Source: Halalkalibacter sp. APA_J-10(15) | GTDB taxonomy: Bacteria; Bacillota; Bacilli; Bacillales; Bacillaceae_D | Assembly (NCBI RefSeq): GCF_023017105.1 | Contig: NZ_JALKEV010000009.1 | Span: 62,001-126,000 of the forward strand | Direction: 5' to 3' | Length of the DNA stretch: 64,000 nt | Shown here: positions 1 through 9,714 of the stretch, piece by piece | Position numbering within the stretch: position 1 is the stretch's first letter | Layout: every line of letters starts with the position of its first letter | The notes under the pieces: generated by a model | Told to the model about the DNA's origin: nothing | What the model saw: only the letters and a program-made list of their open reading frames with translations | The model's database searches: none | Made by a program: the position numbers and the translations under genes

Positions 1-1
1 T

Positions 2-574
2 GTACGTGGTAATGAGCCGACTAGAGTATCTGAAGAATTTATCGACATTGAATCACCAAGTGATCTTATGGCGAACTATGAAGAAAGCTCGAATCAAATT
101 ATAATGAGCTGGAATTATCCAGATGAATTTAGAGAGCAAGTCACATTTGAAATTCAAGTTTCTGTTGATGGTGGTGACCTACAAACATTAGACCGAAAGA
201 AAGATATGCAATATATTTACGGTTCTCCTGATGAAGGTGCTACGTATCAATTTTATGTTACTGCCCTTTCCGATGACCATTCGAACTTAAAAAGTGATCC
301 TGTGTCCGTTACGATAGAAATTCCAGAAGCAGTGATTGATGATCCAGATGATGATGAACCTGATGTACCGGATAATGAAGATCCTGTAGGAGATCCTGAT
401 GTTGAAGACCCTAACGATGATATACCTGATCCTACTAATAATGTTGGCAATGGTAATGGATCGAATGGGGACGGAGATGATGATACGAATAATGATGATT
501 CCCCTCCTTCTAGTGATGGCGACGACGGCGATAATGATAATGATACGAACGAAGAAGAAGACACAACTGAATAA
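2..574 (+). CDS. ponA: penicillin-binding protein 1A, C-terminal end (partial)
   Basis: This is the 3' end of a gene that enters from the left edge; the frame is open from base 2 and the ATG at 68 is internal. The visible 190 residues hold a fibronectin-III-like beta domain (about residues 20-105, with Trp near the start and a YQFYVTALS strand) followed by about 85 residues dominated by Asp, Asn, Gly, Pro and Ser and ending in Glu/Thr. Bacillus class A PBP1 (bifunctional glycosyltransferase/transpeptidase) proteins end this way, and ponA lies beside the ypoC-nth-dnaD genes in B. subtilis. The transglycosylase and transpeptidase domains are outside the window, so the name rests on tail architecture and synteny. 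The tail is unusually acidic. Confidence 0.72.
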   Translation, partial: VRGNEPTRVSEEFIDIESPSDLMANYEESSNQIIMSWNYPDEFREQVTFEIQVSVDGGDLQTLDRKKDMQYIYGSPDEGATYQFYVTALSDDHSNLKSDPVSVTIEIPEAVIDDPDDDEPDVPDNEDPVGDPDVEDPNDDIPDPTNNVGNGNGSNGDGDDDTNNDDSPPSSDGDDGDNDNDTNEEEDTTE

Positions 575-598
575 TATAGCAGTAACTAAATGTAAATA

Positions 599-643
599 AA
601 AGCAGTCCTAAAGGATACAGTATGTAACCTTTAGGACTGCTTT
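599..643. terminator. bidirectional intrinsic terminator between ponA and dynA
   Basis: A perfect 16-bp inverted repeat (AAAGCAGTCCTAAAGG and its complement, arms 599-614 and 628-643) separates the convergent ponA (+) and dynA (-) genes. T-rich sequence follows on the plus strand and the complement of AAATAAAA follows on the minus strand, so it can serve both. Confidence 0.85.
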
Positions 644-654
644 ACAATTTTTAT

Positions 655-3600
655 TCAATCATTTTCAAGTTGTGAGACACCATCTTTAATGAATTGATTT
701 ACTTTCTTTTTTTCCATAAACAATATATCCAATTGTGTATCATTCATTAATGAATAGAATCGGTCAGACTGACGTTGTAATTTATCATAAAATTGTTCTT
801 TTATATTTGCTACATATTGATCAATAAATGAATGCAAATGGATAATGGTTTCATCTTCACAAGCTTTTAATTGCTCCTGAACATGCTCTGTCCCTTTAGT
901 AACCAACTCTTCCTTCCAACGTCTATTTTCACCCTCTTCAAGAAATCGACGTAGTGAATGAAATTGTTGGATATATCGATCTATTTCAATTTGTAAAAAA
1001 CGTCTTGACCTAATGTCTATTTGAAAATGGTGCATGTCTTCGACCGGACGGTTCAATGATTGAAAATCTTTTTGTATTCTCGCCATTAGCAAGTCTACCC
1101 ACTCATTTACAGAAAGCTGAACCTTCGCATCAATACGAACAAATGTCGCCTGTAGCTCTTGTTTAATAAAATGATCTCCTTCATTTAGCCATTCTACTAA
1201 AGCAGAACGTAACGTTAGTTTTTGTGTTCGTTTGTTATCACCTGTAACCGTTGTTACATTGACGATATCTTGATAGTTATCATTAAGTTGAAAACGGATC
1301 CGTTCTCTTAAATAAACGAATAACTGTTGTAGTTCTTGCTTACTAAGCTGTGAAATGACATCATAGGAGGTATTCGATACCTCTTCTTTCCAAAGCTTTA
1401 GCTTTGCATGTAACTCTTTTTCTTTCTCTTCCTTCTTATCATTTTCAGATTGAATTAAGTCAATACTTTCTATTAATATTTCTTTGTATTTCTTTATTTC
1501 ATCAACGATTAACATATAACTAAGCTTAAGAATATCATTAATGGTTGAAGCATAGAATGTACGTTCAAAGTTTTGAAAAGCATCATCAGGTTCATTTGAT
1601 TGTTTTCCACTTAATCCTTTTTTACTCGATAAAGCAAATAAACGCGGCTCAGATATGCCATTATTTTTTAACTGCTGTATAACATGATTTCTTACGCCAT
1701 TTAATTCTGATTCACTACTAGCCAAATCAGACGCGTTTAATATGAAGTATAGCTTATCTTCTCTAAAACCATCATTGACCTTAGCCATTTGTTGTAGAAA
1801 CAATTGATCAGCTTTTGAGAACGAATGATTGTAATAACTCACATAGAAAATGGCATCTGATTGTTGTACTTGTTTAAATGCTACTTGAGTATGTCGACCA
1901 TGTATTGAATTGACTCCAGGAGTATCTACTAAGACAACACCATTTTTTGTCAACTCACAATCATAAAAAATTGTCACCTTCTGCACAAGACATGCGCGTT
2001 CTTCTTTTGCAATAAATGGACTCACATCATTTAACGGGACAGAATACGATTCATCTAACAAAAAGTCCTCTTGCTCATTCAAGCCTGTTTTCACCATTGC
2101 TAAATAAGCATGATACGTTTTTTGCCATTTTGACGTTGCTGTATATTTAGTGTGATCCCACTTCTGAATCGTCTCATACGACACGTCTACTTCCAATTGC
2201 TTAGAAACTAATTCTATTTCTTTCCTAATCGTTTGTTCGGATTTCATTTCAATAAGAGCTGTACCACTTTCATGCTCGTGATTCGATTGTTTTACGACAT
2301 TGACCGTTGCCGTTGTTGGGTTCGGTGAAACAGGTAACACATGGTCGCCAAGTAATGCATTAGCAAAGCTAGATTTTCCTGCACTGAACGCACCGAACAA
2401 AGAAATCGTAAACGTACGATTTTCAAATCGCTTAATTCGTTTCAAAATTTCTTTTCTTTCCTCAGTGACTGCAGGGTGTCCAGCATTTTGAAAATGACTT
2501 TTTAGTTCTTTTAGCCACTTCACCGCTTCTTTCTCATCAAAGTGATCGTTTAATTCATCGTTTCCTTCTTGTTCGACGACTCCGATCACACTCTCATTTG
2601 GAAGAGTCATTTCGCCCCACTCATGTTGGTCGAAAGTAGGAAGTGATCGTTCCATAGTTCTTGTCAACGTCGACTCATATTTATTCTCATCTTTGTATTG
2701 CGAAGCTTCGTGAGCATATTCTGCAATGACATCATCATACCGTTTCTTTCGTTCATTCATTTCGTCTACATATTGTTCGACAACACGGAGTTCATTCATT
2801 CTTTCTGACACTCTATTTCTTTCATGATCCCAATAATTCACCATTCCAATTTGGATGAGTTCTAATACATGAATAGCCTGGCGTTTTATTCTAGATACAA
2901 TTTCTTTCGCTCTTTCCTTTGTGTACGTAAAAACATAATCACGATTTTTCGGACCTTGTTGTACTGAATGAGTAAAAAAGTCAAAATCTAAAGAAATGGT
3001 TAGCTTTTCAATCGCAGTCTCAACTTCTTGACGGTTCGTCAAATGATTAAGATCATACGAACGAAAAAGAGCCTGAAGATGAAAGACGATTAAACTTTGA
3101 ATTTTATCTTCTAGTTCATTTTTTAATCGTTGCAACCGTTCCTGTCGAGCTTGGTTGGTTTTTTTCTTTGAAAATAACCAACCAACTCGATAGCTTGGCT
3201 CCATAGCTTCAAGCCACTGTCTTGTTAATTCCGTTGTCGTATAAGGGAAAAGGGTAACATTCTTAACTAAATCATTCCACTGTTTTGTGAAACTTTGTTC
3301 AAGACGTGCTTTTGCCTCATCCAAATCAGAAAGCTTATTCAATAGTTCTTCTCGTTCACGTATATCATTAGGATTCAATCCTGAATCAAGCATTTTATCC
3401 TTTATCTCTTGAATGGCTTCATTCCGATCATCCTCTAATCGTAGCATGAGACGTAAATAAAAGGCTTGTAATAAACGTTTATTCGCTAATGGTACTAAAT
3501 CCTTAGAGAAATATAACAACGTTTTTATATCCTTGTCTACTTCTGACCACTCATTTAATGGGTGGTCATGCGCTTTCATACTTGTATACGCTAACTTTAA

Positions 3601-4257
3601 ATAATGAATCCCCCAGTTTTTTAACGTTTCTCGCGCTGAATGATCAAAATGTTTAAACGATAATTCATGCTCATCATGCTTATCAATTTGATTAATGATG
3701 ATATAAATAGGTTTATTTTCTTCTGTTAATTGCTTCAAGAAATTTAAGTTTGTTTCAGATTGTACATGATTATATTCCATTACATAAACGATAAGATCAG
3801 TTTCTTGAAGAGCCTCCATTGTTACTTCTTGGTGGGTCGGATCAGTCGAATCAACACCAGGGGTGTCGAATATCATGCTTCTTTCGTTCAAAAATGGCAA
3901 TGGTGCAGAAATGGTAATCGAATGAATATCTATTCCATTCATTCCGAAATTCCTCACCTGTTCCCATGGAATTTCACCATCCCATTTTTGTTCAACCCCC
4001 TCTTTATTTTGAACGGTTAGTCCTAATGAGCTATTTTGAATACGAATAATATTCGCGCTTGTTGGAATGGGGCTAGTTGGGAGTAATTCATTTTCCATTA
4101 ATTGGTTAAGCACAGTCGATTTTCCAGCAGAAAAATGTCCACAAAAGGCAACCTGAAACGATTGTTCTTGAACTTTATTTTGAATTTTCACTTTTTTTAA
4201 TTTTTCTTGTTCGGTTTCTCGAATAACACGTTCTAACGTTTCAATCATCCACTCCAC
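655..4257 (-). CDS. dynA: bacterial dynamin-like protein DynA (two fused dynamin GTPase units)
   Basis: A 1200-residue protein with two tandem dynamin-family GTPase modules. The first has P-loop GHFSAGKS (residues 40-47), switch motif DTPG (131-134) and NQID (189-192). The second has GAFSAGKS (622-629) and DTPG (778-781). Long helical, Lys/Glu-rich stalk regions follow each G domain. This internal duplication is the signature of B. subtilis DynA (YpbR), a membrane-tethering and fusion protein that protects the membrane under stress and phage attack. The start ATG lies directly behind the ypoC stop, so it is probably co-transcribed with nth and ypoC. The gene ends 12 bp from the shared terminator. 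Confidence 0.9.
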   Translation of the reverse strand: MEWMIETLERVIRETEQEKLKKVKIQNKVQEQSFQVAFCGHFSAGKSTVLNQLMENELLPTSPIPTSANIIRIQNSSLGLTVQNKEGVEQKWDGEIPWEQVRNFGMNGIDIHSITISAPLPFLNERSMIFDTPGVDSTDPTHQEVTMEALQETDLIVYVMEYNHVQSETNLNFLKQLTEENKPIYIIINQIDKHDEHELSFKHFDHSARETLKNWGIHYLKLAYTSMKAHDHPLNEWSEVDKDIKTLLYFSKDLVPLANKRLLQAFYLRLMLRLEDDRNEAIQEIKDKMLDSGLNPNDIREREELLNKLSDLDEAKARLEQSFTKQWNDLVKNVTLFPYTTTELTRQWLEAMEPSYRVGWLFSKKKTNQARQERLQRLKNELEDKIQSLIVFHLQALFRSYDLNHLTNRQEVETAIEKLTISLDFDFFTHSVQQGPKNRDYVFTYTKERAKEIVSRIKRQAIHVLELIQIGMVNYWDHERNRVSERMNELRVVEQYVDEMNERKKRYDDVIAEYAHEASQYKDENKYESTLTRTMERSLPTFDQHEWGEMTLPNESVIGVVEQEGNDELNDHFDEKEAVKWLKELKSHFQNAGHPAVTEERKEILKRIKRFENRTFTISLFGAFSAGKSSFANALLGDHVLPVSPNPTTATVNVVKQSNHEHESGTALIEMKSEQTIRKEIELVSKQLEVDVSYETIQKWDHTKYTATSKWQKTYHAYLAMVKTGLNEQEDFLLDESYSVPLNDVSPFIAKEERACLVQKVTIFYDCELTKNGVVLVDTPGVNSIHGRHTQVAFKQVQQSDAIFYVSYYNHSFSKADQLFLQQMAKVNDGFREDKLYFILNASDLASSESELNGVRNHVIQQLKNNGISEPRLFALSSKKGLSGKQSNEPDDAFQNFERTFYASTINDILKLSYMLIVDEIKKYKEILIESIDLIQSENDKKEEKEKELHAKLKLWKEEVSNTSYDVISQLSKQELQQLFVYLRERIRFQLNDNYQDIVNVTTVTGDNKRTQKLTLRSALVEWLNEGDHFIKQELQATFVRIDAKVQLSVNEWVDLLMARIQKDFQSLNRPVEDMHHFQIDIRSRRFLQIEIDRYIQQFHSLRRFLEEGENRRWKEELVTKGTEHVQEQLKACEDETIIHLHSFIDQYVANIKEQFYDKLQRQSDRFYSLMNDTQLDILFMEKKKVNQFIKDGVSQLEND

Positions 4258-4755
4258 CTACTTTTTTCTAGTACTTTCTTTTACTATTTTCATTTTAGCA
4301 TTTTTCTTACGCTGTTCGGAAAATAAATGTTCTAATTGTACAATCGCTTGAAAATGAATGATATTTTCTAGAACAAACGTTAAGCGTTCGCCACAGTTAT
4401 ACGGTTTATAAGTGAGCTGTCCGACATCAGTGAACAATCCATTCCCTAGTTGGCAAACCTTCTGTCCATTCGCCCAAAACATGAAATCAATGTATAAAGC
4501 AATGAGAAGAGTCATTTTAAGGTGTAGCTGAGCTTGATCATTTCTTTTTCTTAATAGTTTGACTTCTTCTAATTGTAATTCTGATAAACGAATTAAGTCG
4601 TTTTCAACTATTTCAAATTGAAGCCAAGGTGCTTGATATTCTGTTAAATCAAAATAAAAAGGGAATGAGCTTATCACTGTAGATAGCTCCCCTTTTTCTA
4701 ATTTCCACGTATATGTCCCAAAAAAGGGTTCATAGTTAAATTCTTTGGTAATCAT
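4258..4755 (-). CDS. ypoC: YpoC-like protein
   Basis: A protein of 165 residues with no recognisable catalytic motif. It has an aromatic N-terminal half, a basic stretch, and a Lys/Arg-rich C-terminus. The frame is open further upstream, but the ATG at 4755 overlaps the nth stop as ATGA and gives the length expected for YpoC, the protein found between nth and ponA in Bacillus. Function is unknown. Overlap with nth and abutment with dynA suggest one transcript dnaD-nth-ypoC-dynA. Identification is mainly by position and size. Confidence 0.65.
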   Translation of the reverse strand: MITKEFNYEPFFGTYTWKLEKGELSTVISSFPFYFDLTEYQAPWLQFEIVENDLIRLSELQLEEVKLLRKRNDQAQLHLKMTLLIALYIDFMFWANGQKVCQLGNGLFTDVGQLTYKPYNCGERLTFVLENIIHFQAIVQLEHLFSEQRKKNAKMKIVKESTRKK

Positions 4756-5411
4756 GATACGTTTCTCTTTATTCGTTTCGTTCCTTCTCGACACATATCC
4801 ACTAACGGGCATTGAATACATTTAGGAGATTGCGCTTTACAATGATACCGTCCGAAAAAAATTAATTGATGGTGTGAATCTGACCAACGTTCTTGAGGGA
4901 TTTTCTTCATTAATGTTTCTTCTACTTCTCGAACAGAATCTTTCCAGCGGCAAATTCCTAAACGTTTTGATACTCGTTCAACATGTGTATCAACAGCTAT
5001 TGCAGGGACACCGAAAGCAACCGACGTGACAACATTGGCTGTTTTACGACCGACTCCTGCTAATTTAATGAGTTCATCGCGAGCTTTAGGAACTTCACCG
5101 TTATATGATTCTAACAAAGATTGTGATAGTTTTTTTATATGTTTTGCCTTGCTTCGAAATAAACCGATAGAACGAATATCTTGTTCAAGCTCTTCTAATG
5201 GAACTTGAATATAATCTTCGGGTTTTTGATATTTTTTAAATAATTGAGGGGTTACTTTATTGACTAAGGCATCCGTACATTGCGCTGACAGTACGACAGC
5301 AATGAGAAGCTCAAATGGATTTGAATGGACTAGTTCACATTCAGCTTCTGGAAATAATTCAGCAATAACATCTATTGCCTCCATCGTCTTCTTTTTAGAC
5401 TTTAAACTCAT
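4752..5411 (-). CDS. nth: endonuclease III (DNA glycosylase/AP lyase)
   Basis: Base-excision repair glycosylase that removes oxidised pyrimidines and cleaves abasic sites. The 219-residue product has the helix-hairpin-helix LAGVGRKTANVV with catalytic Lys123, the catalytic Asp141 in VDTHVERVSKRLG, and the C-terminal [4Fe-4S] ligands Cys191, 198, 201 and 207 (spacing 6-2-5). The start at 5411 is chosen over an in-frame ATG at 5441 because AAGGAG lies six bases upstream and the resulting length matches B. subtilis Nth. It sits 11 bases downstream of dnaD and overlaps ypoC by four bases. Confidence 0.96.
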   Translation of the reverse strand: MSLKSKKKTMEAIDVIAELFPEAECELVHSNPFELLIAVVLSAQCTDALVNKVTPQLFKKYQKPEDYIQVPLEELEQDIRSIGLFRSKAKHIKKLSQSLLESYNGEVPKARDELIKLAGVGRKTANVVTSVAFGVPAIAVDTHVERVSKRLGICRWKDSVREVEETLMKKIPQERWSDSHHQLIFFGRYHCKAQSPKCIQCPLVDMCREGTKRIKRNVS

Positions 5412-5422
5412 CGTTAACTCCT

Positions 5423-6127
5423 TTATGATTGCTCTAGCCATTGAAAACCAGGGGCAGAATCTAATTGAGTTCTTACCTGCTCCTGCTTTAATGGTTGTTT
5501 ATATTTTCTGAATTTCTCACCTTGTTCTTTAGCTTGTTCGATTGTCTTTATTCCATTTTTCTTCCATTCGAATAAAATACGGTCAATATATCGAAAATTT
5601 AATTTTCCTGAAACAACTGCTTCTCTAAGTGCTGCAACAATCATTTTCGGTGAATGACCATCTTGGTCGATCCACATTGATAAAGTTTCCACTTCAATAG
5701 GCGAAAGCGGACGCGAAAATTCTTCTTCAAATCGCTTAAATAATTGTCCTTCTTCCTGTTGCTTGGACATTTCTGAATGTTGGATTTGTTCGCCTTTTAA
5801 TACATCAATTAACTTTATCCATAAAGGCTCCAAAGTTAGCATCTCATAAATAATGCCATTGTCATCACATTGCTTCTCAATGGATACGAATTGATATTTT
5901 AATAACCTTCCTACCATATTTGAACACAATGACGACGATATATTCATTCGTTCACTAATTAAATCTGCAGTTGGAAATAGTTCCCCTTCATCAAGAAACG
6001 ACTGAATATGCAGCAAAATGACTAATTCATCTTCTTTTAAATGAAGGTCTTTATAATGCTTTAATAATAGACTAGGCATTGTTATATAACGTTGAGTCGT
6101 CCACTTTTGTAATACTTTTTCGTTCAT
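5423..6127 (-). CDS. dnaD: DNA replication initiation/restart protein DnaD
   Basis: A primosome component that loads the replicative helicase with DnaB and DnaI at oriC and at stalled forks. Residues 1-110 form the winged-helix N-terminal domain seen in DnaD. The C-terminal part (about 125-200) carries the DnaD/DnaB_2 domain with the conserved YIDRILFEWKKNGI motif. The ATG at 6127 is preferred to a TTG six bases upstream because AGAGGTG is then eight bases away. It heads the dnaD-nth-ypoC cluster, and the 130-bp gap to asnS may hold its promoter, though I see no clear one. Confidence 0.93.
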   Translation of the reverse strand: MNEKVLQKWTTQRYITMPSLLLKHYKDLHLKEDELVILLHIQSFLDEGELFPTADLISERMNISSSLCSNMVGRLLKYQFVSIEKQCDDNGIIYEMLTLEPLWIKLIDVLKGEQIQHSEMSKQQEEGQLFKRFEEEFSRPLSPIEVETLSMWIDQDGHSPKMIVAALREAVVSGKLNFRYIDRILFEWKKNGIKTIEQAKEQGEKFRKYKQPLKQEQVRTQLDSAPGFQWLEQS

Positions 6128-6260
6128 TAGCAAAACACCTCTTCACGTTATTATAACATGAGATTGAAGATCATTGACCCCCGAACTTTTTCAAGGTTAT
6201 AAAAGAACTTTGAAAAAGGCTGACACTCTTTTGTTCAAGCCTCGAAAAACGCAGAAATGA

Positions 6261-7553
6261 TTAAGGGTAAAGTCGATTTAGTAAACGTGGGAAAGGGATA
6301 GTTTCGCGCACGTGCTCTACACCAGCAATCCAAGCAACCGTTCTCTCCAGCCCTAATCCAAAACCAGAATGCGGAACAGAACCATACTGCCGTAGTTGTA
6401 AATACCAATGATAAGCCTCATTTGATAATTGATGTTTCTCGATATTTTTTCTTAATAATTCATATTGATGAATACGTTCAGACCCACCAATAATTTCCCC
6501 ATATCCTTCTGGAGCAATTAAATCCGCACATAGTACAACCTCTTCACGGTTTGCGTCTGGCTGCATATAAAAAGGTTTTAATTGTGTTGGGTAATGTGTA
6601 ATGAAAACAGGTTGATCATAATGTTTGGCAATGGCTGTTTCATGAGGAGCACCAAAGTCATCTCCCCATTTAATATCATTAAATCCGTTATCCGTTAAAA
6701 ATAAAATGGCTTCATCGTACGTTATACGAGGAAAAGGTGCTTGGACTTTGGCAAGCTTATCTAAATCACGACCTAATACATGTAACTCTAACTGGCAATT
6801 CGCTAAAACAGATTTAACAATTATCGATACAAACTGTTCTTGTATTTCTAAATTTTCTTCAAACTGAACAAAAGCCATTTCAGGTTCAATCATCCAAAAT
6901 TCGATTAAATGTCTTCGAGTTTTAGACTTTTCGGCACGAAAAGTCGGCCCAAACGAAAATACGCGACCCAACGCCATCGCGGCTGCCTCCATATACAATT
7001 GACCGCTTTGCGACAAGTAAGCTTCTTCATCAAAATAATTAGTCGCAAATAGCTCTGAAGTTCCTTCTGGTGCACTTCCAGTTAATATTGGAGGATCAAC
7101 TTTAACAAAACCATTGTCATTAAAAAATTCATACGTAGCTCGAATGATTTCATTACGTATTTTCATAACCGCATGCTGGCGTTTCGAACGTAGCCATAAA
7201 TGGCGATGGTCCATTAAAAATTCTGTACCATGCTCTTTCGGAGTAATCGGATAGCCCTCTGATTGATGAATAACATCGATAGACGTTACGGTTAATTCAA
7301 ACCCAGACGGTGCTCGGTCATCCTCTCGAACGATTCCAGAAACATATAAAGAACTTTCTTGTGTGAGAGATTTCGCTTTTTGGAATAATTCTTCACCAAC
7401 TTCAGCTTTAACTACTACACCTTGAATAAATCCAGTTCCATCACGTAATTGCAAAAATGCTATTTTACCACTTGAACGTTTATTAGCTAACCAAACGCCA
7501 ATTGTCACTTCTTCATTAGAAAATTTCCCTATTTTTTTTATCGTTGTTTTCAA
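6261..7553 (-). CDS. asnS: asparaginyl-tRNA synthetase
   Basis: Class II aminoacyl-tRNA synthetase that charges tRNA-Asn. The 430-residue product has an N-terminal OB-fold anticodon-binding domain (about 1-110), class II motif 2 around [16 protein letters not shown], and motif 3 [13 protein letters not shown] near the C-terminus. The likely start is a TTG at 7553: GGAGGG is six bases upstream and the length then equals that of B. subtilis AsnS. The ATG at 7577 has no ribosome binding site. It lies between aspB and dnaD as in B. subtilis, separated from aspB by a terminator. Confidence 0.95.
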   Translation of the reverse strand: MKTTIKKIGKFSNEEVTIGVWLANKRSSGKIAFLQLRDGTGFIQGVVVKAEVGEELFQKAKSLTQESSLYVSGIVREDDRAPSGFELTVTSIDVIHQSEGYPITPKEHGTEFLMDHRHLWLRSKRQHAVMKIRNEIIRATYEFFNDNGFVKVDPPILTGSAPEGTSELFATNYFDEEAYLSQSGQLYMEAAAMALGRVFSFGPTFRAEKSKTRRHLIEFWMIEPEMAFVQFEENLEIQEQFVSIIVKSVLANCQLELHVLGRDLDKLAKVQAPFPRITYDEAILFLTDNGFNDIKWGDDFGAPHETAIAKHYDQPVFITHYPTQLKPFYMQPDANREEVVLCADLIAPEGYGEIIGGSERIHQYELLRKNIEKHQLSNEAYHWYLQLRQYGSVPHSGFGLGLERTVAWIAGVEHVRETIPFPRLLNRLYP

Positions 7554-7629
7554 TGTATACCCTCCAATTATAATCATCTACATTTATTATAACCATTCCC
7601 GTTCTCCTTCGAAAAGAAAAGTGAAAACA

Positions 7630-7682
7630 AAAAAAGAAAAGGTTTGATTCAACAGGTTCTTCTTACCCTTCTGAATCAAACC
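7630..7682 (-). terminator. terminator downstream of aspB
   Basis: An 11-bp inverted repeat GGTTTGATTCA (arms 7641-7651 and 7672-7682). On the minus strand it is followed by TTTTCTTTTTTT. It would end the ypmA-ypmB-aspB transcript before asnS. Confidence 0.85.
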
Positions 7683-7713
7683 AAAAGCAAATACCATTAA
7701 CTTAGACACACAT

Positions 7714-8898
7714 TTATTTCGTATGATTGTTGATGAATCGTTCAAGTCGATTTAACGCTTCTTCTAATGCTTCAAATGATGTTGCATAAGATAAGCGAAC
7801 ATTATTTGGAGCACCAAACCCTGACCCAGGGACTAGCGCTACTTTCTCTTCTTCAAGAATAGCCGCTACCCATTCATCAACTGAATTAAATCCATTCATC
7901 TTAGCTGCTTCGCTAACATTTGGGAATAAATAAAAGGCTCCCTTTGGCTTTACACATGAGACACCAGGTATTTTCGTTAGCTTGTCATAAACGCCGTTAA
8001 GTCGTTCTTCAAAAGCAGCACGCATCGTTTCAACTGAGCCATCATCTTCTGTATAAGCAGCAATTGTTCCATACTGCGCATTTGTTGTTGGATTTGATGT
8101 ACTATGACTTGCTAAATTGGTCATTGCTTTAATAACAGTCGTATCACCTGCCGCATAGCCAATTCGCCAGCCTGTCATAGAGTGTGATTTAGATACACCA
8201 TTAATAACAATCGTTTGCTCTTGTAATTCAGTAGATAACTGAGCAATCGACGTATGCGTCGCACCGTCATATACTAACTTTTCATAAATCTCATCAGATA
8301 CAATGAGGATGTTATGCTTCAAGCAAACTTCACCAATTGTTTTTAACTCTTCTTCATCATACATCGAGCCTGTCGGATTGCTAGGTGAGTTTAAAATAAA
8401 CGCTTTTGTTTTATTTGTAATAGCTTTTTCAATTTGGTCAGCGGTTACTTTAAATTCATTGTCTTCATGACCTTCAATATAAACTGGCTTCCCTCCAGCA
8501 AGCTTCACTTGTTCTGGATAACTTACCCAATATGGAGTTGGTATGATGACTTCATCTCCCTCATCTAAAATCGCTTGAAATAAAGTGTAAAGTACATGTT
8601 TAGCACCAGAACCAACTAAAATATTACCAGCAGAATATTCCAAATGCTGATCTTTTTTAAATTTTCCGATTATTGCATTCTTAAGTGCTGGTAAACCTGC
8701 TGAAGGTGTATATTTCGTATGTCCTTCTTCCATCGATCGGACCGCTGCATTAATTATGTATTGTGGTGTGTTAAAATCTGGCTCACCTGCACCTAATCCG
8801 ATTACATCATGACCTTGTTCTCGTAATTCTTTTGCCTTTGCTGTAATCGCTAATGTTGAAGATGGTGTTAACGTTGAAACTCTTTTTGCTAATTTCAT
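7714..8898 (-). CDS. aspB: aspartate aminotransferase
   Basis: PLP-dependent enzyme that interconverts aspartate and oxaloacetate with glutamate/2-oxoglutarate. The 394-residue fold-type I sequence contains the NSPSNPTG motif (170-177), SDEIYEKL with PLP-contacting Asp202 and Tyr205, Lys237 (Schiff base) in SKSHSMTGWRIGY, and the substrate carboxylate-binding Arg near the C-terminus (NNVRLSY). It belongs to the thermostable Bacillus-type (class Ib) aspartate aminotransferases. The order ypmA-ypmB-aspB-asnS matches B. subtilis, and a terminator closes the transcript. Confidence 0.94.
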   Translation of the reverse strand: MKLAKRVSTLTPSSTLAITAKAKELREQGHDVIGLGAGEPDFNTPQYIINAAVRSMEEGHTKYTPSAGLPALKNAIIGKFKKDQHLEYSAGNILVGSGAKHVLYTLFQAILDEGDEVIIPTPYWVSYPEQVKLAGGKPVYIEGHEDNEFKVTADQIEKAITNKTKAFILNSPSNPTGSMYDEEELKTIGEVCLKHNILIVSDEIYEKLVYDGATHTSIAQLSTELQEQTIVINGVSKSHSMTGWRIGYAAGDTTVIKAMTNLASHSTSNPTTNAQYGTIAAYTEDDGSVETMRAAFEERLNGVYDKLTKIPGVSCVKPKGAFYLFPNVSEAAKMNGFNSVDEWVAAILEEEKVALVPGSGFGAPNNVRLSYATSFEALEEALNRLERFINNHTK

Positions 8899-8967
8899 GT
8901 TCTCGTCCCTCCCATTATATACTATACACTATAGAAGCTGATTCGCAATAATTCAAGTATGAATTCA

Positions 8968-9450
8968 TTACAAGTCTGCCCTTAAAGAATATCGTTTCAA
9001 TAATGAACCGTCGGCAAAATCCAAATAATAATAAGCTTGTCGTCCATTTTCATCCATAAAGGTAATTTCATACAAAGGTCGATTTCTTTCATATCCTAAG
9101 CGAATAGCCTGTAGCTGATTGATTGGTTCATGCTGCTCAACAATGGCAATGGCTTCGTCTTGTGTGATACCATCCTCTTCATTTGATTCATGGACAGACA
9201 TGAAATCTTCTGAAACCCATACATATTTTAACTCGTCTTCATACAATCCTTTTGCAACATACACGACCTCTTGTCCATGGAAATAAGTCACTTCTTCAAC
9301 CGAGTTAAGAAGTTGCTGATTGAGTACATATCTTTCTACCTGATTTAATTGATTCATTAAAGGTTCACGAATGGTGGTGTATGCATATATGCTACCCGAT
9401 ATTAAAAGGATTATTACGATTAAAAGAATAGTTATGACCCACTTTTTCAT
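8968..9450 (-). CDS. ypmB: YpmB-like membrane-anchored protein (DUF5590)
   Basis: A 160-residue protein with a single N-terminal transmembrane anchor (about residues 3-25) and an extracytoplasmic part of PepSY/DUF5590 type: a DEAIAIVEQ helix followed by beta strands ending in YYLDFADGSLLKRYSL. The function is unknown; PepSY-like folds often modulate cell-wall enzymes. The ATG at 9450 is chosen because AGGT lies six bases upstream, overlapping the stop of ypmA, so the two are translationally coupled. An upstream in-frame GTG (9456) is too close to that site. Confidence 0.85.
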   Translation of the reverse strand: MKKWVITILLIVIILLISGSIYAYTTIREPLMNQLNQVERYVLNQQLLNSVEEVTYFHGQEVVYVAKGLYEDELKYVWVSEDFMSVHESNEEDGITQDEAIAIVEQHEPINQLQAIRLGYERNRPLYEITFMDENGRQAYYYLDFADGSLLKRYSLRADL

Positions 9451-9458
9451 GGTCACAC

Positions 9459-9629
9459 CTATGTTCGATAAATGGTAAAAACCATTTTATCATCATTTTT
9501 TTGATCAAGCGCTAAACCAAACATTAAATCCTGTTCCTTTAATGTACGATTTAATGAATCAACAATTTTGTATAAATCCGAAGTCCGTTTAACGGTTACC
9601 TTAGATAATACTTCCATTTTTTGTTCCAT
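9459..9629 (-). CDS. ypmA: YpmA-like small protein (DUF4264)
   Basis: A 56-codon gene. It starts at an ATG preceded by a strong GGAGG and ends in a TAG whose last bases form part of the ypmB ribosome binding site. The product contains the runs LYKIVDSLNRTLK and LMFGLALDQ and ends VFTIYRT, which match my memory of B. subtilis YpmA closely. The protein is soluble and of unknown function. It heads the ypmA-ypmB-aspB group. Confidence 0.88.
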   Translation of the reverse strand: MEQKMEVLSKVTVKRTSDLYKIVDSLNRTLKEQDLMFGLALDQKNDDKMVFTIYRT

Positions 9630-9714
9630 TCTCTTACCTCCATTGGTTAAAATTCAGCACGATATTTTTACCTTATCCGGTTATATTATTAGTAAGCAAA
9701 AGGGAGGTTAAAAC

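Noticed and set aside
253-564. Minus-strand Ser-rich ORF opposite ponA
   Set aside because: It is the mirror of the Asp/Asn-rich PonA tail codons (GAT read as ATC/TCA), with no ribosome binding site and low-complexity sequence.
7554-7713. T-box or other tRNA-sensing leader before asnS
   Set aside because: The gap is only about 160 bp, holds the aspB terminator, and lacks the T-box TGGNACCGCG core.
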